From Lysobacter sp. cf310 (GTDB lineage Bacteria; Pseudomonadota; Gammaproteobacteria; Xanthomonadales; Xanthomonadaceae), in assembly GCF_900114355.1 (NCBI RefSeq), contig NZ_FOSS01000004.1, forward strand, positions 150,238 through 214,237: a stretch of 64,000 nucleotides of DNA, given 5' to 3'. Of the stretch, positions 45,505-56,198 are shown piece by piece; within the stretch, counting starts at the first letter, position 1; each line of letters starts with the position of its first letter. Both the position numbers and the translations under genes were made by a program. The notes below the pieces were generated by a model. The model was not told the origin of the DNA. It searched no databases and was given only the letters and a program-made list of their open reading frames with translations.

Positions 45505-47028
45505 ATGCCCAGACTTCCGCGTACGCCCGCCTACTGGATCGCCGCGCTCGCCCTGGCTCTGGCCTTGTGCTTCCTGGGCAGCCGCGGCATCTGGGATCCG
45601 GACGAAGGGCGCTACACCAACGTCGCCCTGAACATGCTCGACACCGGCGACTGGATCAATCCGCGTCGCAGTCACGAAGTCGCGCACTGGACCAAGCCGC
45701 CGCTGACCTACTGGGCGATCGCCTCCAGCGTGGCGGTGTTCGGCCATCACGCCTGGGCGGCGCGGCTGCCCGCGGCGCTGGCCTATCTGCTCAGCGTGTG
45801 GCTAGCCTGGCGCATCGCGCGTCGGCTCGCGCCCGGTTCGCAGGCCCAGGCCGCGACGATCTACGCGACCCTGCCGTTCACCGTCGGCGCCTCGCAGCTG
45901 ATCACCACCGACTACCTGTTGTCGGCCTGCACCGGGCTGGCGATGTGGGCCTATGTGGAAGCGCGCTTCGGACCGCCGCGCGCCGAGCCGGCGCGCGAAC
46001 GCTTGCGCGCGCGCGGCTGGATCGCCTGGATGTGGGCTGGCTTCGCCCTGGGCTTTCTGTGCAAGGGCCCGCCGGCGCTGATCCTGCTGCTGCCGATCCT
46101 GGCCTTCAACCTGCTCGCGCCGGGCGGCTATCGGATCCTGCAGTGGTCGGGCCTGACGCTGTTCGTGCTGCTGGCGCTGCCCTGGTACGTCGCGGTGATC
46201 GCCAATCATCCGGGGCTGTTCAAGTACTTCATCGGCGACGAGGTGGTGAACCGCGTCACCACCAACGAATTCGGCCGTCACGGCGAGTGGTACGGCTGGC
46301 TGGAGATCTACCTGCCGACCCTGCTGCTGGGCACGCTGCCGTGGACGCCGGCGCTGTGGCGCTGGGCGCGCGCACTGCCCGCGCACGTGCGCGCATGGCG
46401 CGATCGCGCCACGCGCCTGGCCGAGGCGCCGGCGCTGCTGCTGGCGCTGTGGCTGTGGCTGCCGTTGCTGGTGTTCTGTCTGGCGCAGTCGCGCATGCCG
46501 CTGTACCTGCTGCCGCTGTTCCTGCCGTTGGCGGTGATCGCGGCGCGCCAGCGCCACGGCGAAGGCCGCGGCCTGCCGGCCTGGCCGCGACTGGCGGCGC
46601 TGGTCGCGGTGCTGTTGGCGCTCAAGCTGGCCACGGTGTACTGGCCCACGCACAAGGACGCCGCGGCCTGGGCCGAGGCGATCCGCGCGCGCGCGCCCGG
46701 CCCGGTGCACGAAGTGGTGTTCGTCGAGGACATGGCGCGCTACGGCCTGCACCTGCACCTGGACACCGAGATCGAGAAGGTTTCGCTGGAGCCGGCGCCG
46801 GGCGCGCCCTTCAATCCCGAGTTCGACGAATCGCTGGCGCAGGAACTGGCCGAGCACGAGCCCGGCACGATCTGGATCTGCAAGCAAACGATGTGGCCGC
46901 GCCTGCGCGCGCGCATCGCCACGCTCGGCTATCGCGCGAGCGCGCTGGGCGCGCCCTACGAGCGCCGGGTGATCTTCCAGGTCGAGTTCGCGCCGCGTCT
47001 GGCGCGGCCGGCCGACGCGCCGCGCTGA
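45505..47028 (+). CDS. ArnT-like glycosyltransferase family 39/83 membrane protein
   Basis: 507 residues. The conserved catalytic periplasmic loop is at the start, GSRGIWDPDEGRYTNVALNML, with the Asp-Glu pair of ArnT/PMT enzymes, followed by HWTKPPLTYWAIA. About ten to twelve membrane helices follow, ending in a soluble C-terminal domain. ArnT members transfer a sugar (often 4-amino-4-deoxy-arabinose) from a lipid carrier to lipid A, giving polymyxin resistance; the exact sugar is not deducible. No arnBCAD genes are near. Confidence 0.85.
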   Translation: MPRLPRTPAYWIAALALALALCFLGSRGIWDPDEGRYTNVALNMLDTGDWINPRRSHEVAHWTKPPLTYWAIASSVAVFGHHAWAARLPAALAYLLSVWLAWRIARRLAPGSQAQAATIYATLPFTVGASQLITTDYLLSACTGLAMWAYVEARFGPPRAEPARERLRARGWIAWMWAGFALGFLCKGPPALILLLPILAFNLLAPGGYRILQWSGLTLFVLLALPWYVAVIANHPGLFKYFIGDEVVNRVTTNEFGRHGEWYGWLEIYLPTLLLGTLPWTPALWRWARALPAHVRAWRDRATRLAEAPALLLALWLWLPLLVFCLAQSRMPLYLLPLFLPLAVIAARQRHGEGRGLPAWPRLAALVAVLLALKLATVYWPTHKDAAAWAEAIRARAPGPVHEVVFVEDMARYGLHLHLDTEIEKVSLEPAPGAPFNPEFDESLAQELAEHEPGTIWICKQTMWPRLRARIATLGYRASALGAPYERRVIFQVEFAPRLARPADAPR

Positions 47029-47034
47029 CCCGGC

Positions 47035-48027
47035 TCAGGCACCGCGGTCGCTGCGCAGTTCCTGGGTGCGGTGATCGTCGCCGGCCGCCGCGCGCGCGGC
47101 GACCAGGCTGAAGGCGACGATGCCGACCACCACGATGGCCGCGCCCAACAGGCTGCGTCCCTGCGGCCAGGCCTCGCCCAGCCACAGCGCGCCGATCAGG
47201 GTGGCGAACAGAATCTCCGCGGCCTGCATCGCCTCGGCCGCGGCCAGCGCGGTGGGGTCGTTGCGAACCATGCCGGTGGCCTGGAAGAACAGCACGGTCG
47301 CGATCACGCCCGCACCCAAGGCCACGCCCGCGGCCAGCCACAACTGCCCGGCCGACGGCATGCCGGCCTGCGCGAAGGCGTACACCGCCACCGCGATCCA
47401 CAAGGGCTGGCTGGCCAGGGTCATGCCGAACACGCGCTGGGTCGCGTTCAATTCGACGCCGCTGCGCTCCAGATGCAGCAGCAGGCCGCGATTGCCCAGC
47501 GGATAGGCGAAGGCCGACACCGCCACGCAGATCAATGCGATCCAGCCCTCGCGGTCCAGCTGGCCGCCGCCGTGACCCAGCTGCAGCAGCAGCACGCCGG
47601 CCACCACCACCGCGCCGGCCAGCAAGGCCGGCAGCGGAATCCGCGCGCGCGCGTCGCGGTACAGGAACGGCGCGCACAACATGCCGGCGATCACGGTGAG
47701 CTGGAAGGTGCCCGCGACCAGCCACGAGGGCCCGCTCGCCGCGGCCCAGCTCAGGCAGACGTAGAACAGCACGAAGCCGATGCCGCTCCACAGCAACCAA
47801 GGCCAGGGCTGCGCGCGGATCGCGCGCCACACCGGCGCCGCGCCGCCCTGCATCGGCATCACCACCAGCAGCAGCGGCAGGGTGATCAGATAGCGCAAGG
47901 ACGCCGTCCACGCCCAATGCCCGCCGCCGACCGCGGCGGCGCGGTTGAGCACATAGGTGCAGGTGAAGAAGAACGCCGAGGCGAGCGCGATCGCGACCGC
48001 GGCCAGGGCGAGGCGACGTGGGGTCAT
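47035..48027 (-). CDS. EmrE-like multidrug resistance efflux transporter family protein
   Basis: 330 residues, about ten membrane helices, drug/metabolite transporter superfamily. The opening FFFTCTYVLNRAAAVGGGHWAWTASLRYL and the later LLHLERSGVELNATQRVFGMTLAS match a recognised DMT subgroup annotated as multidrug resistance efflux (EmrE-like). It is the last gene of the leftward bio run: its ATG overlaps the TGA of the HEPN-type gene (ATGA). Its role with biotin genes is unknown; biotin or precursor transport is only an idea. Confidence 0.75.
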   Translation of the reverse strand: MTPRRLALAAVAIALASAFFFTCTYVLNRAAAVGGGHWAWTASLRYLITLPLLLVVMPMQGGAAPVWRAIRAQPWPWLLWSGIGFVLFYVCLSWAAASGPSWLVAGTFQLTVIAGMLCAPFLYRDARARIPLPALLAGAVVVAGVLLLQLGHGGGQLDREGWIALICVAVSAFAYPLGNRGLLLHLERSGVELNATQRVFGMTLASQPLWIAVAVYAFAQAGMPSAGQLWLAAGVALGAGVIATVLFFQATGMVRNDPTALAAAEAMQAAEILFATLIGALWLGEAWPQGRSLLGAAIVVVGIVAFSLVAARAAAGDDHRTQELRSDRGA

Positions 48028-49289
48028 GGCGGCGCTCCAGGCGCATGCGCGTCGGGATAGCGACGCAGGCAATCGAGGACGATGGCTTCGATATCTCGCT
48101 CGGGTTCGGTATCGAAATGACGCAGGTAATCGGGATAGCGCGGCCACTCGTGCACGTTGCGCGAACCGCCGTGCACGAGTTCGTTACGCAAGTCGAACAA
48201 CCAGGCCGCCCTGTCCGCCGCCGAAGCCAGCGCCGACACCCGGCGCACGCCCTCGACGATGCTGTCCTCGACCCGGCCGCGCACGCCGAACAGCGCGTCC
48301 AGGGCGATGAAGTAGTGCAGGTAGTAGGCGATGTCGTCCGAGCCCATGGCCAGGTTGACGAAGCACAGCGCGTTGCCGAGCCGTTGCGCCGCATCCGCCG
48401 GCAAGGCGGCGCGCGCGAGGTTCCAGGCGCGGATGCGCGGCGCCAGCAAGGCGACTTCGTTCTCGTCGCCATAGCAGGGATAGATCAGGCCCAGCCCGGA
48501 CAGCTCGTGGCCGCTGCGCAGCGGGCCGTCCTGCAGCAGCAGACAGTGCTCCTGCGCTTCCTGGGCGACGCGATGACGACGGCGTCCGTCGCTCCAGAAC
48601 GCATACACCGCGGCCATCGCTTGTTGCGCGTCGCGCTTGTAGCGTTGGCGCACGCCTTCCTTGCTGCCCTGGTAGTCGCCGACCAGCCAGGCATGGAACA
48701 GGCCTTGGCGAAAGCCGATCCTGCTGCCGGTCAGGTGGCCGCTCAGCGGGCTCCAATTCGCGAGTACGCGGCCGCCGTTCAACGAACGCCAATAGCTATC
48801 GTCGTCGGGCCGCACGATGCGCAGGTTCGCAAAGCCCAGATCGGCGCTGGCGCCGACGATCCGGTACAGCGGATGGATCGCGATCCAGCGGCCGCTGTCG
48901 CCCAGCAGTTGCGCTTCCATCGCCGCATGCAGGCGATCGACCGCGTCGGCCTCGGCGACGGCCAGGCGATCGAACAAGGAACCCTCGTGCGCCGTGAGCA
49001 CGCCGTCGAACAGGTTCGGATCCAGGCAATGCGCTTGCAGGGTGTCATGGATCAGATCGACCACGTGCATCAATTCGTGATGACCGCGCTCGGCGCGCTC
49101 CAGATAGCTCGCGGCCAGCAGCTTGACGCTACGTTCGGCGCGCGGCGTGCGCCACCAAGTGACCGTCGGACTGGGCGCGAACGGATGCAGATCGACCGCG
49201 ATGAAGCTGGTCTCGCGCCCGCCCTCGGGCTCGCGGCCCAGGCGAATCTCGCGCAGCAGCGACAGCCAGCCGGCGCGCAGCGTGCGCAT
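48024..49289 (-). CDS. HEPN (Apea-like) domain protein in the bio gene run
   Basis: 421 residues. The C-terminal third has the all-helical Apea-like HEPN pattern: DIAYYLHYFIALDALFGVRG, a variable stretch, then AAWLFDLRNELVHGGS, where RNELVH (368-373) fits the R-x4-H signature of metal-independent HEPN RNases. The first 250 residues (MHVVDLIHDTLQAHC, SRIGFRQGLFHAWLVGDYQGSKEG) have no domain I can name. The start codon lies 2 bases after the bioC stop and its TGA overlaps the next ATG, so it is translated with the bio genes. RNase activity is inferred from the motif alone. Confidence 0.7.
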   Translation of the reverse strand: MRTLRAGWLSLLREIRLGREPEGGRETSFIAVDLHPFAPSPTVTWWRTPRAERSVKLLAASYLERAERGHHELMHVVDLIHDTLQAHCLDPNLFDGVLTAHEGSLFDRLAVAEADAVDRLHAAMEAQLLGDSGRWIAIHPLYRIVGASADLGFANLRIVRPDDDSYWRSLNGGRVLANWSPLSGHLTGSRIGFRQGLFHAWLVGDYQGSKEGVRQRYKRDAQQAMAAVYAFWSDGRRRHRVAQEAQEHCLLLQDGPLRSGHELSGLGLIYPCYGDENEVALLAPRIRAWNLARAALPADAAQRLGNALCFVNLAMGSDDIAYYLHYFIALDALFGVRGRVEDSIVEGVRRVSALASAADRAAWLFDLRNELVHGGSRNVHEWPRYPDYLRHFDTEPERDIEAIVLDCLRRYPDAHAPGAPP

Positions 49290-49291
49290 GC

Positions 49292-50197
49292 TCAGCCCCG
49301 TCTCCGAATCGGAATCTTCGCCACCGGCACCTGCACTTCGTCGACGCCGCCGACCCGGATCGGCGTGCCTGGCTGCGGGCCCCAGGCGTGCGCGTACACC
49401 ACTTCCCAGGTCGCGGGCAGGCGGCCGTCGGGAGCGCGCAGCGCCTCGTAGGCCTGCGCCGCGCGCGCGAACCGCGCACGGCCGGTGAGGCTGCGGCGGC
49501 GCTCGCGCATGGCGTTGGTCGCGCCCAGGGTGCGCAGTTCGCGCATCAGGCCGCCGAGGTCGTCGTGGCCGAGCACGAATTCGTCGCGGTCCAGCACCGG
49601 GTCCTTGAAGCCGGCCGCGATCAAGGCGTCGCCGAACTGCGCGATCGACGGGAACAGGCTCACATGCGGCGTGTTGTCGGCTTCGGCGAAGGCGCCGCGC
49701 AGCTCGAACAAGGTGTCGGGGCCGAAGGTCGACACCAGCAGCAGGCCGCCGGGCTTGAGCACGCGGCGGAAACCGGCGAACACCGTCGGCAGGTCCTCGA
49801 CCCATTGCAGGCACAGATTGGAATACAGCACATCGACGCTGGCGTCGCGCAGCGGCAGCGCGCGCGCATCGGCGCAGATCGCGTCGGGCCGGCGCGCACC
49901 GCCGAGGAAACGCGGCAATCCGCCGCCGGCGTTGTGACGGGTTTCCTGCAGCATCGGCAGGGCTAGATCCAGCGCGACGACCTGGGCGCGCGGCCAGCGC
50001 TTCTGCATCGCGATCGCGGCGTGGCCGGGGCCGCAGCCGACATCGACCACCAGCTCGGGCGCGCGGTCCTCCAGATAATCCAGCGTCTCGGACAGGCGCG
50101 CGCCGACTTCGCGTTGCAAGGCGGCGGCGCCGTCGTAACCGTGCGCGGCGCGGGAGAAAGCGCGACGGACTTGGCGGTGGTCGAACAGATCGGTCAT
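49292..50197 (-). CDS. bioC: Malonyl-ACP O-methyltransferase BioC
   Basis: 301 residues. BioC methylates malonyl-ACP with S-adenosylmethionine so that fatty acid enzymes can build pimeloyl-ACP. The SAM-binding motif VVDVGCGPGHAA is followed by the acidic post-strand VVALDLALPML, and family features RRAFSRAAHGYDGAAALQREVG, YSNLCLQWVEDLP and FLRVLKPGG-like FRRVLKPGGLLLVSTFGPDTL, the last being diagnostic of BioC. It works with BioH, the next upstream gene (58-base gap). Confidence 0.96.
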   Translation of the reverse strand: MTDLFDHRQVRRAFSRAAHGYDGAAALQREVGARLSETLDYLEDRAPELVVDVGCGPGHAAIAMQKRWPRAQVVALDLALPMLQETRHNAGGGLPRFLGGARRPDAICADARALPLRDASVDVLYSNLCLQWVEDLPTVFAGFRRVLKPGGLLLVSTFGPDTLFELRGAFAEADNTPHVSLFPSIAQFGDALIAAGFKDPVLDRDEFVLGHDDLGGLMRELRTLGATNAMRERRRSLTGRARFARAAQAYEALRAPDGRLPATWEVVYAHAWGPQPGTPIRVGGVDEVQVPVAKIPIRRRG

Positions 50198-50255
50198 CGG
50201 TAGGGCAACTTCGGTGGCGCGCGTTCGTCGTGGGCGCGACGTCCGCGCAGGGAGA

Positions 50256-51047
50256 TCAGGGCGATGCGCCGGCGGCGCTGGCCGACGGCAGGGACGCGGC
50301 GAATTCGTCGATCAGGTGCGCGACCTGCTCGGCCGCGCTCAGGAAGGGCGCGTGGCCGGCGCGGTCCAGCACCACGCTGCGGCCGCCGGGCGCGAGCGCG
50401 GCCGCGGCCGGCATCGCACCGGCCGGCACCAGGCGGTCGCGGCGGCCGGAGATCCACAGGCTGGGCACGCGCAGGCTCGGCAACTCGGCGCGCACGTCGA
50501 TCGCATCGAGCAAGCGCAGGCCTTCCTGCAAGGCGTGCTCGGCCGGCTCGCCGCGCTCGAAGGCCTGGCTGCGCAGCTTGCGCAACTCGTCCTGCGCGCT
50601 GGCCGAGCCCAAGGCCTCCAGGGCCAGAAAGCCCTCGAGCGTGCCGCGGAAATCGCGCTTGAGCGCGTCGCCGAAATCGCGGAACAGGTTAGGCGACACG
50701 CCGTGCGGCCAGTCGGCGCCGGTCACGAAGCGCGGCGAGGACGCGATCATCACCAGGCCGCGTACCTGTTGCGGATGGTCGAGCGCGGCGCGCAGCGCGA
50801 ACTGCCCGCCCAGCGACCAGCCCAGCCAGACCGCATCGGGAATGCGCGCGACCAGCTCGGCGGCCAGCGGCGCGGGTTCCAGCGCGGTGCGGTCCTCGCG
50901 GGCGTGGCCGTGCCCGGGCAGATCGATCAGATGCAGGGTGTAGTCGTCGGCCAGGCGCTCGACCAGCGGCGCGAACAGGCCGCCGTGCATGGCCCAGCCG
51001 TGGATCAGCGCCAGCGAAGGTCCGCTGCCGAGGGTTTGCGCGTCCAT
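50256..51047 (-). CDS. bioH: Pimeloyl-[ACP] methyl ester esterase BioH
   Basis: 263 residues. BioH removes the methyl group from pimeloyl-ACP methyl ester, ending chain growth. The alpha/beta hydrolase site is clear: the oxyanion HGWAMHGGLF, nucleophile elbow GWSLGG, acidic residue in SGRRDRLVP and catalytic His in GHAPFLS. ATG 51047 is chosen; a TTG six bases upstream (51053) is the alternative start. The gap to the upstream ACT-protein gene is only 9 bases. Confidence 0.93.
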   Translation of the reverse strand: MDAQTLGSGPSLALIHGWAMHGGLFAPLVERLADDYTLHLIDLPGHGHAREDRTALEPAPLAAELVARIPDAVWLGWSLGGQFALRAALDHPQQVRGLVMIASSPRFVTGADWPHGVSPNLFRDFGDALKRDFRGTLEGFLALEALGSASAQDELRKLRSQAFERGEPAEHALQEGLRLLDAIDVRAELPSLRVPSLWISGRRDRLVPAGAMPAAAALAPGGRSVVLDRAGHAPFLSAAEQVAHLIDEFAASLPSASAAGASP

Positions 51048-51056
51048 GAGCAACCC

Positions 51057-51487
51057 TCAGCGCGCGTCGGCCGGTCGCCGCAGCGCGGCCAGGGCCGCGA
51101 CCGCGTCGGCGGCGCGCTCTGCCGGCACCAGCAGATGGTCGTGATGCAGCCCCGCGAGCACGTTGCAGGCGATGCCGCGCGCGCTCAACGCGGCCGACAC
51201 CGCGGCGGTCAGGCCGACCGCGTCCAGCGCCGAGTGCACGCTCAGGCTCAGCCAGGCGGCGACGAAGTCGTAGCCTAGCCCGCGCGCATCGGCGTCGGCG
51301 CGTGCGAGCACGTAGCTCGCGCCTTCGTCTTCGCGCACGCTGGCGTGAGCGAGCGCGGCCAGTTCGGGATCGTGCTGGATGCTGGCGACGTAGACGTACT
51401 CGCCGGCACGCCGCCGCACGTCCAGGCTGGCCAGCATCAGCGCGAGGTCGCGTTCGGCGACCGGGCGCGCGGCGACGGGCGCCGCGG

Positions 51488-51491
<4 letters not shown>
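51057..51491 (-). CDS. ACT domain-containing protein (DUF2241-like)
   Basis: 144 residues. Two ACT-like halves are suggested: [21 protein letters not shown] and [22 protein letters not shown] with the end [19 protein letters not shown]. This resembles the small ACT family proteins of the DUF2241 type, thought to bind amino acids. Its ATG overlaps the bioF TGA (ATGA) and the bioH start lies 9 bases after its stop, so it is inside the biotin operon. A regulator or chaperone of the pathway is possible; no direct evidence. Confidence 0.8.
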
Positions 51492-52720
<1,229 letters not shown>

Positions 52721-52725
52721 GGTGG

Positions 52726-53796
52726 TCAGGCTGCGCAGGAGTGGGAAGGCGCCGCATCGGTTTCGACGATGTCGGCGTGTACGGTGGCCGATTCTTCCAT
52801 GATCTGCATCGGCCGCAGGCCCAGGCGCTCGAACAGCGCCATATCGCGCTCGGTGTCCGGGTTACCCGTGGTCAATAGCTTCTCACCATAGAAGATCGAA
52901 TTGGCGCCGGCCAGAAAGCACAGGGCCTGGAGCTCGTCGGACATGCTCTCGCGGCCGGCCGACAGGCGCACCATCGAGCGCGGCATCAACAGGCGGGCGA
53001 CCGCGATGGTGCGCACGAACTCGAACGGGTCCAGCTCGGCGGTGCCGGCCAGGGGGGTGCCCTCGACCTGGACCAGGCGGTTGATCGGCACCGAATCCGG
53101 GTGCGCGGGCAGGTTGGCCAGGGTCTGCAGCAGGCCGGCGCGCTGGCTGCGCGACTCGCCCATGCCGACGATGCCGCCGCAGCAGGTCTTCATGCCGACG
53201 TCGCGCACGTGCGCCAGCGTGTCCAGGCGGTCCTGGAACTCGCGGGTGTGGACGATCTCGTTGTAGAACTCCGGCGCGGTGTCCAGGTTGTGGTTGTAGT
53301 AGTCCAGACCGGCCGATTTCAGGGCCTTGGCCTGGTCGCCCGAGAGCATGCCCAGGGTGGCGCAGGTCTCCAGACCCAGCGCCTTGACCTCGCGGATCAT
53401 GGCCGCGACCTTGGGGATGTCGCGGTCCTTGGGCGAGCGCCAGGCCGCGCCCATGCAGAAGCGCGAGGCGCCGGCGGCCTTGGCCTGCTTGGCCTTCTCC
53501 AGCACCGCCTCGGTGCTCATCAGCTTGGTGGCGTCGACGCCGGTGTGGTAACGCGCGGCCTGCGGGCAGTAGCTGCAGTCCTCCGGGCAGCCGCCGGTCT
53601 TGACCGACAGCAGGGTGCTGACCTGTACCTCGGTGGCGTCGAAGTACTCTCGGTGGGCGCTGGCGGCGCGGTGCAGCAGTTCCGGGAACGGCAGATCGAA
53701 CAGGGCGCGCACTTCGGTGCGCGACCAGTCGTGGCGCAGGTTCCGCGGGGGCGAAACGGCCGACTCGGCGACGGGGACTTTACTGACGACGGACAT
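52726..53796 (-). CDS. bioB: Biotin synthase BioB
   Basis: 356 residues. BioB is the radical-SAM enzyme that inserts sulfur into dethiobiotin. The [4Fe-4S] motif is in [10 protein letters not shown] (C-x3-C-x2-C), and the partner [13 protein letters not shown] and [13 protein letters not shown] segments match the family. ATG at 53796 is chosen: a TTGACA promoter ends upstream and in-frame ATGs at 53847 and 53862 would lie at or before its predicted transcript start. It is the first gene of a leftward seven-gene run. The divergent comF start lies 49 bases away. Confidence 0.97.
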   Translation of the reverse strand: MSVVSKVPVAESAVSPPRNLRHDWSRTEVRALFDLPFPELLHRAASAHREYFDATEVQVSTLLSVKTGGCPEDCSYCPQAARYHTGVDATKLMSTEAVLEKAKQAKAAGASRFCMGAAWRSPKDRDIPKVAAMIREVKALGLETCATLGMLSGDQAKALKSAGLDYYNHNLDTAPEFYNEIVHTREFQDRLDTLAHVRDVGMKTCCGGIVGMGESRSQRAGLLQTLANLPAHPDSVPINRLVQVEGTPLAGTAELDPFEFVRTIAVARLLMPRSMVRLSAGRESMSDELQALCFLAGANSIFYGEKLLTTGNPDTERDMALFERLGLRPMQIMEESATVHADIVETDAAPSHSCAA

Positions 53797-53833
53797 GGAG
53801 GTTTTCCGGCAGACGACACGGGGCAGAGCCGGC

Positions 53834-53862
53834 AGTCTGGAAAGCATGGACGACGCTGTCAA
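53834..53862 (-). promoter_or_regulatory. Candidate promoter of the bio operon
   Basis: On the minus strand, TTGACA (53857-53862) and CAGACT (53834-53839) are spaced by exactly 17 bases. The -35 is perfect and the -10 matches at three of six positions. The predicted transcript start, near 53827, gives a leader of about 30 bases before the bioB ATG. The promoter overlaps the first codons of comF on the other strand. Confidence 0.55.
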
Positions 53863-54571
53863 CCAAACCCACCCCTGCGCGGTTGACGGCCGCCTGGCCC
53901 GGCTCGGGCGTGGGCTGTGGCCGGCGCGCTGCCTGGTCTGCGGCGAGCGCGGCGCGGACGGCCGCGATCTGTGCCGGGCCTGCGCGCGCGCCCTGCCCTG
54001 GAACGGCTGCGCCTGCCCGCGTTGCGCGCTGCCGCTGCCGACGCCGGCCCTGGCTTGCGGGCGTTGCCTGAAACGCCCGCCGGCACTGGACGCGGTGCGC
54101 GCCGCCTTCGTCTACGGCAGCCCGCTGGACCGCCTGCTGCCGCGACTGAAGTTCCACGACGACCTCGCCGCCGGCCGCCTGCTGGCCGCCCTGATGCTGG
54201 ACGATCCGTGGCGTCCGGCGCCGGCCGCCCTGATCGCGATCCCGCTGGCGCGCGCCCGCCTGCGCGAACGCGGTTACGACCAGGCCCGCGAACTGGCCCG
54301 GCCCTTGGCGCGGGCCTTGGGCGCGCCCCTGCTCGCGGGCGCACTGCAGCGCACCCGCGACACCCCGCCGCAGTCCAGCCTGGGCGCGCTGGCGCGGCGG
54401 CGCAATCTGCGCGGCGCGTTCGCGGCCGGCTTCGGTGGCGCGCCGCCGGCGCGGGTGCTGCTGATCGACGACGTCATGACCACCGGCGCGACCCTGCATG
54501 CGGCCGCGCGCGCGCTGCGGCGCGCGGGCGTGGCGCGGGTGGAGGCCTGGGTATGCGCGCGGGTGCCGTGA
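53846..54571 (+). CDS. comF: ComF family phosphoribosyltransferase-like protein
   Basis: 241 residues. Two zinc-finger CxxC pairs (CLVCG...CRAC and CPRCALP...CGRC) form the N-terminus, followed by the type I PRTase fold with the PRPP loop [14 protein letters not shown]. The [15 protein letters not shown] segment is the ComF-specific region. Members are needed for natural competence, probably moving incoming DNA, or act in nucleotide salvage. ATG 53846 opens the zinc finger part and the bio promoter overlaps it. The adjacent bioB gene runs away from it. Confidence 0.9.
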   Translation: MDDAVNQTHPCAVDGRLARLGRGLWPARCLVCGERGADGRDLCRACARALPWNGCACPRCALPLPTPALACGRCLKRPPALDAVRAAFVYGSPLDRLLPRLKFHDDLAAGRLLAALMLDDPWRPAPAALIAIPLARARLRERGYDQARELARPLARALGAPLLAGALQRTRDTPPQSSLGALARRRNLRGAFAAGFGGAPPARVLLIDDVMTTGATLHAAARALRRAGVARVEAWVCARVP

Positions 54572-54633
54572 GCCTCGCGCTGAACTGCTGCCACGCGATC
54601 GGTGCCGTGGCGGTCGCCTGGCTCAGGCGCGCG

Positions 54634-56067
54634 CTACGGCATCACCGGTGGCTGATAGCTCAAGGTCAGCCCGAGCGCCCACAGCAGGCCCAGCACCAGC
54701 GGGATATGCACCAGCAACTGCACGAAGGTGAAGCCGACGATGTCGCGCGCCTTCAGGCCCAGCACGCCCAGCAGCGGCAGCATCCAGAACGGATTGATCA
54801 GGTTGGGCAGCGCTTCGGCCGCGTTGTAGACCTGCACCGCCCAGCCCAGGTGCACCTTCAGGTCGATCGCCGCCTGCATCACGTAGGGCGCCTCGATGAT
54901 CCACTTGCCGCCGCCGGAGGGCACGAAGAAACCCAGCACCGCCGAGTAGGCGCCCATTACCAGGGCGAAGGTATCGGCGCTGGCGATGTGCACGAACACG
55001 CTGGACAAGTGATGGGCGAGGGTCTCGCCGCCGTGGCCCGGCGCCGAGGTCAGCAGCGCGGCGATGCCGCCGTAGAGCGGGAACTGGATCAGCACGCCGG
55101 TGGTGCTGGGCACCGCGCGCGCGACCGCGTCGAGGAAGCTGCGCGGGCGCCAGTGCAACAGCAGGCCCAGGGTCAGGAACAGGAAGTTGTAGGTGTTGAG
55201 GCTGGCGATCGCGCTCACCGCGGGCTTGCTCGCGAACTCGTAGACCAGCCAGCCCACGCCCAGCGCCGACAGCGCGATGGTGATCAACGGGCTGTACTCC
55301 AGCCACTCGCCCGGGCGCGTGCGCGGCGGCAGCGCCGGCGTGGCCTGGCGCTGATCGGCACCGAACTCGCTGGCGCGCCGCACCGAGGCGCCGCGCGGCG
55401 CGGTCACGTAGCACACCAGCAGCGACACCCCGATCAGCGCGGCGGTGAGCGCGATCGACTGCCACAGGAAGATGGTCTGGCTGAAAGGGATCACGCCGGT
55501 GATCGCCAGCAGCGCCGGCGGCATGCTGGCCGGGTTGGCCTGCAACTGCGCGGCCGAGGAGCTCAAGCCCATCGCCCAGACCGCGCCCAGGCCCAGGTAG
55601 GCGGCGGCGCCGGCGGCGCGGTAATCCATGTCCAGGTCCTCGCGCCGCGCCAACGCGCGCACCAGCAGGCCGCCGAACACCAGCGAGAAACCCCAGCTCA
55701 GCAAGGACGTCAGCATGCTCAGCAGGCCGACGTAGCAGATCGCGCCGCGACCGCTGCGCGGCACGCGCGCCAAGGCATCGATCAGGCGCGCCACCGCCGG
55801 CGCGGTCGCCACCACATAGCCGCCGATCACCACGAAGGCCATCTGCATGGTGAAGGGGATCAGGCTCCAGTAGCCCTCGCCGAACGCGCTGGCGGTGGCC
55901 TTGGGCGTGGCGCCGAAGCCCAGCGCGGCCAGCGCGACCACGATCACCGCCAGCGCCGCGAACACGTAGGCATCCGGAAACCAGCGCTCGGCCCAGGCGG
56001 CGCTGCGCAGGGCGAAACGCGCGAGCGCACCGTCGTTGGCGGGAGCGGACGCGGCGGTCGGGGTCAT
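54634..56067 (-). CDS. atoE: Short-chain fatty acid transporter AtoE
   Basis: 477 residues with about twelve helices. It matches the AtoE/TIGR00366 family: RWFPDAYVFAALAVIVV, YWSLIPFTMQMAFVVIGGYVVATAP, and FFVPSGGGKWIIEAPYVMQAA, the latter being the family signature (PSGGGKW). It imports short-chain fatty acids such as acetoacetate or butyrate. No ato degradation genes are next to it. The start ATG 56067 has no strong ribosome binding site. Confidence 0.93.
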   Translation of the reverse strand: MTPTAASAPANDGALARFALRSAAWAERWFPDAYVFAALAVIVVALAALGFGATPKATASAFGEGYWSLIPFTMQMAFVVIGGYVVATAPAVARLIDALARVPRSGRGAICYVGLLSMLTSLLSWGFSLVFGGLLVRALARREDLDMDYRAAGAAAYLGLGAVWAMGLSSSAAQLQANPASMPPALLAITGVIPFSQTIFLWQSIALTAALIGVSLLVCYVTAPRGASVRRASEFGADQRQATPALPPRTRPGEWLEYSPLITIALSALGVGWLVYEFASKPAVSAIASLNTYNFLFLTLGLLLHWRPRSFLDAVARAVPSTTGVLIQFPLYGGIAALLTSAPGHGGETLAHHLSSVFVHIASADTFALVMGAYSAVLGFFVPSGGGKWIIEAPYVMQAAIDLKVHLGWAVQVYNAAEALPNLINPFWMLPLLGVLGLKARDIVGFTFVQLLVHIPLVLGLLWALGLTLSYQPPVMP

Positions 56068-56198
56068 GGTCGAGGTTTCCGGCGGCGATGGACACGAAGA
56101 TTCTGCGCGGCCCTGCGGCGAGCGCCGTTAGCACTTTAGTCGCAGCGAGGGCGCGGTTTGCGATGGGAGTCCGACATTGGCTCCTCAGTGATAGAAGA

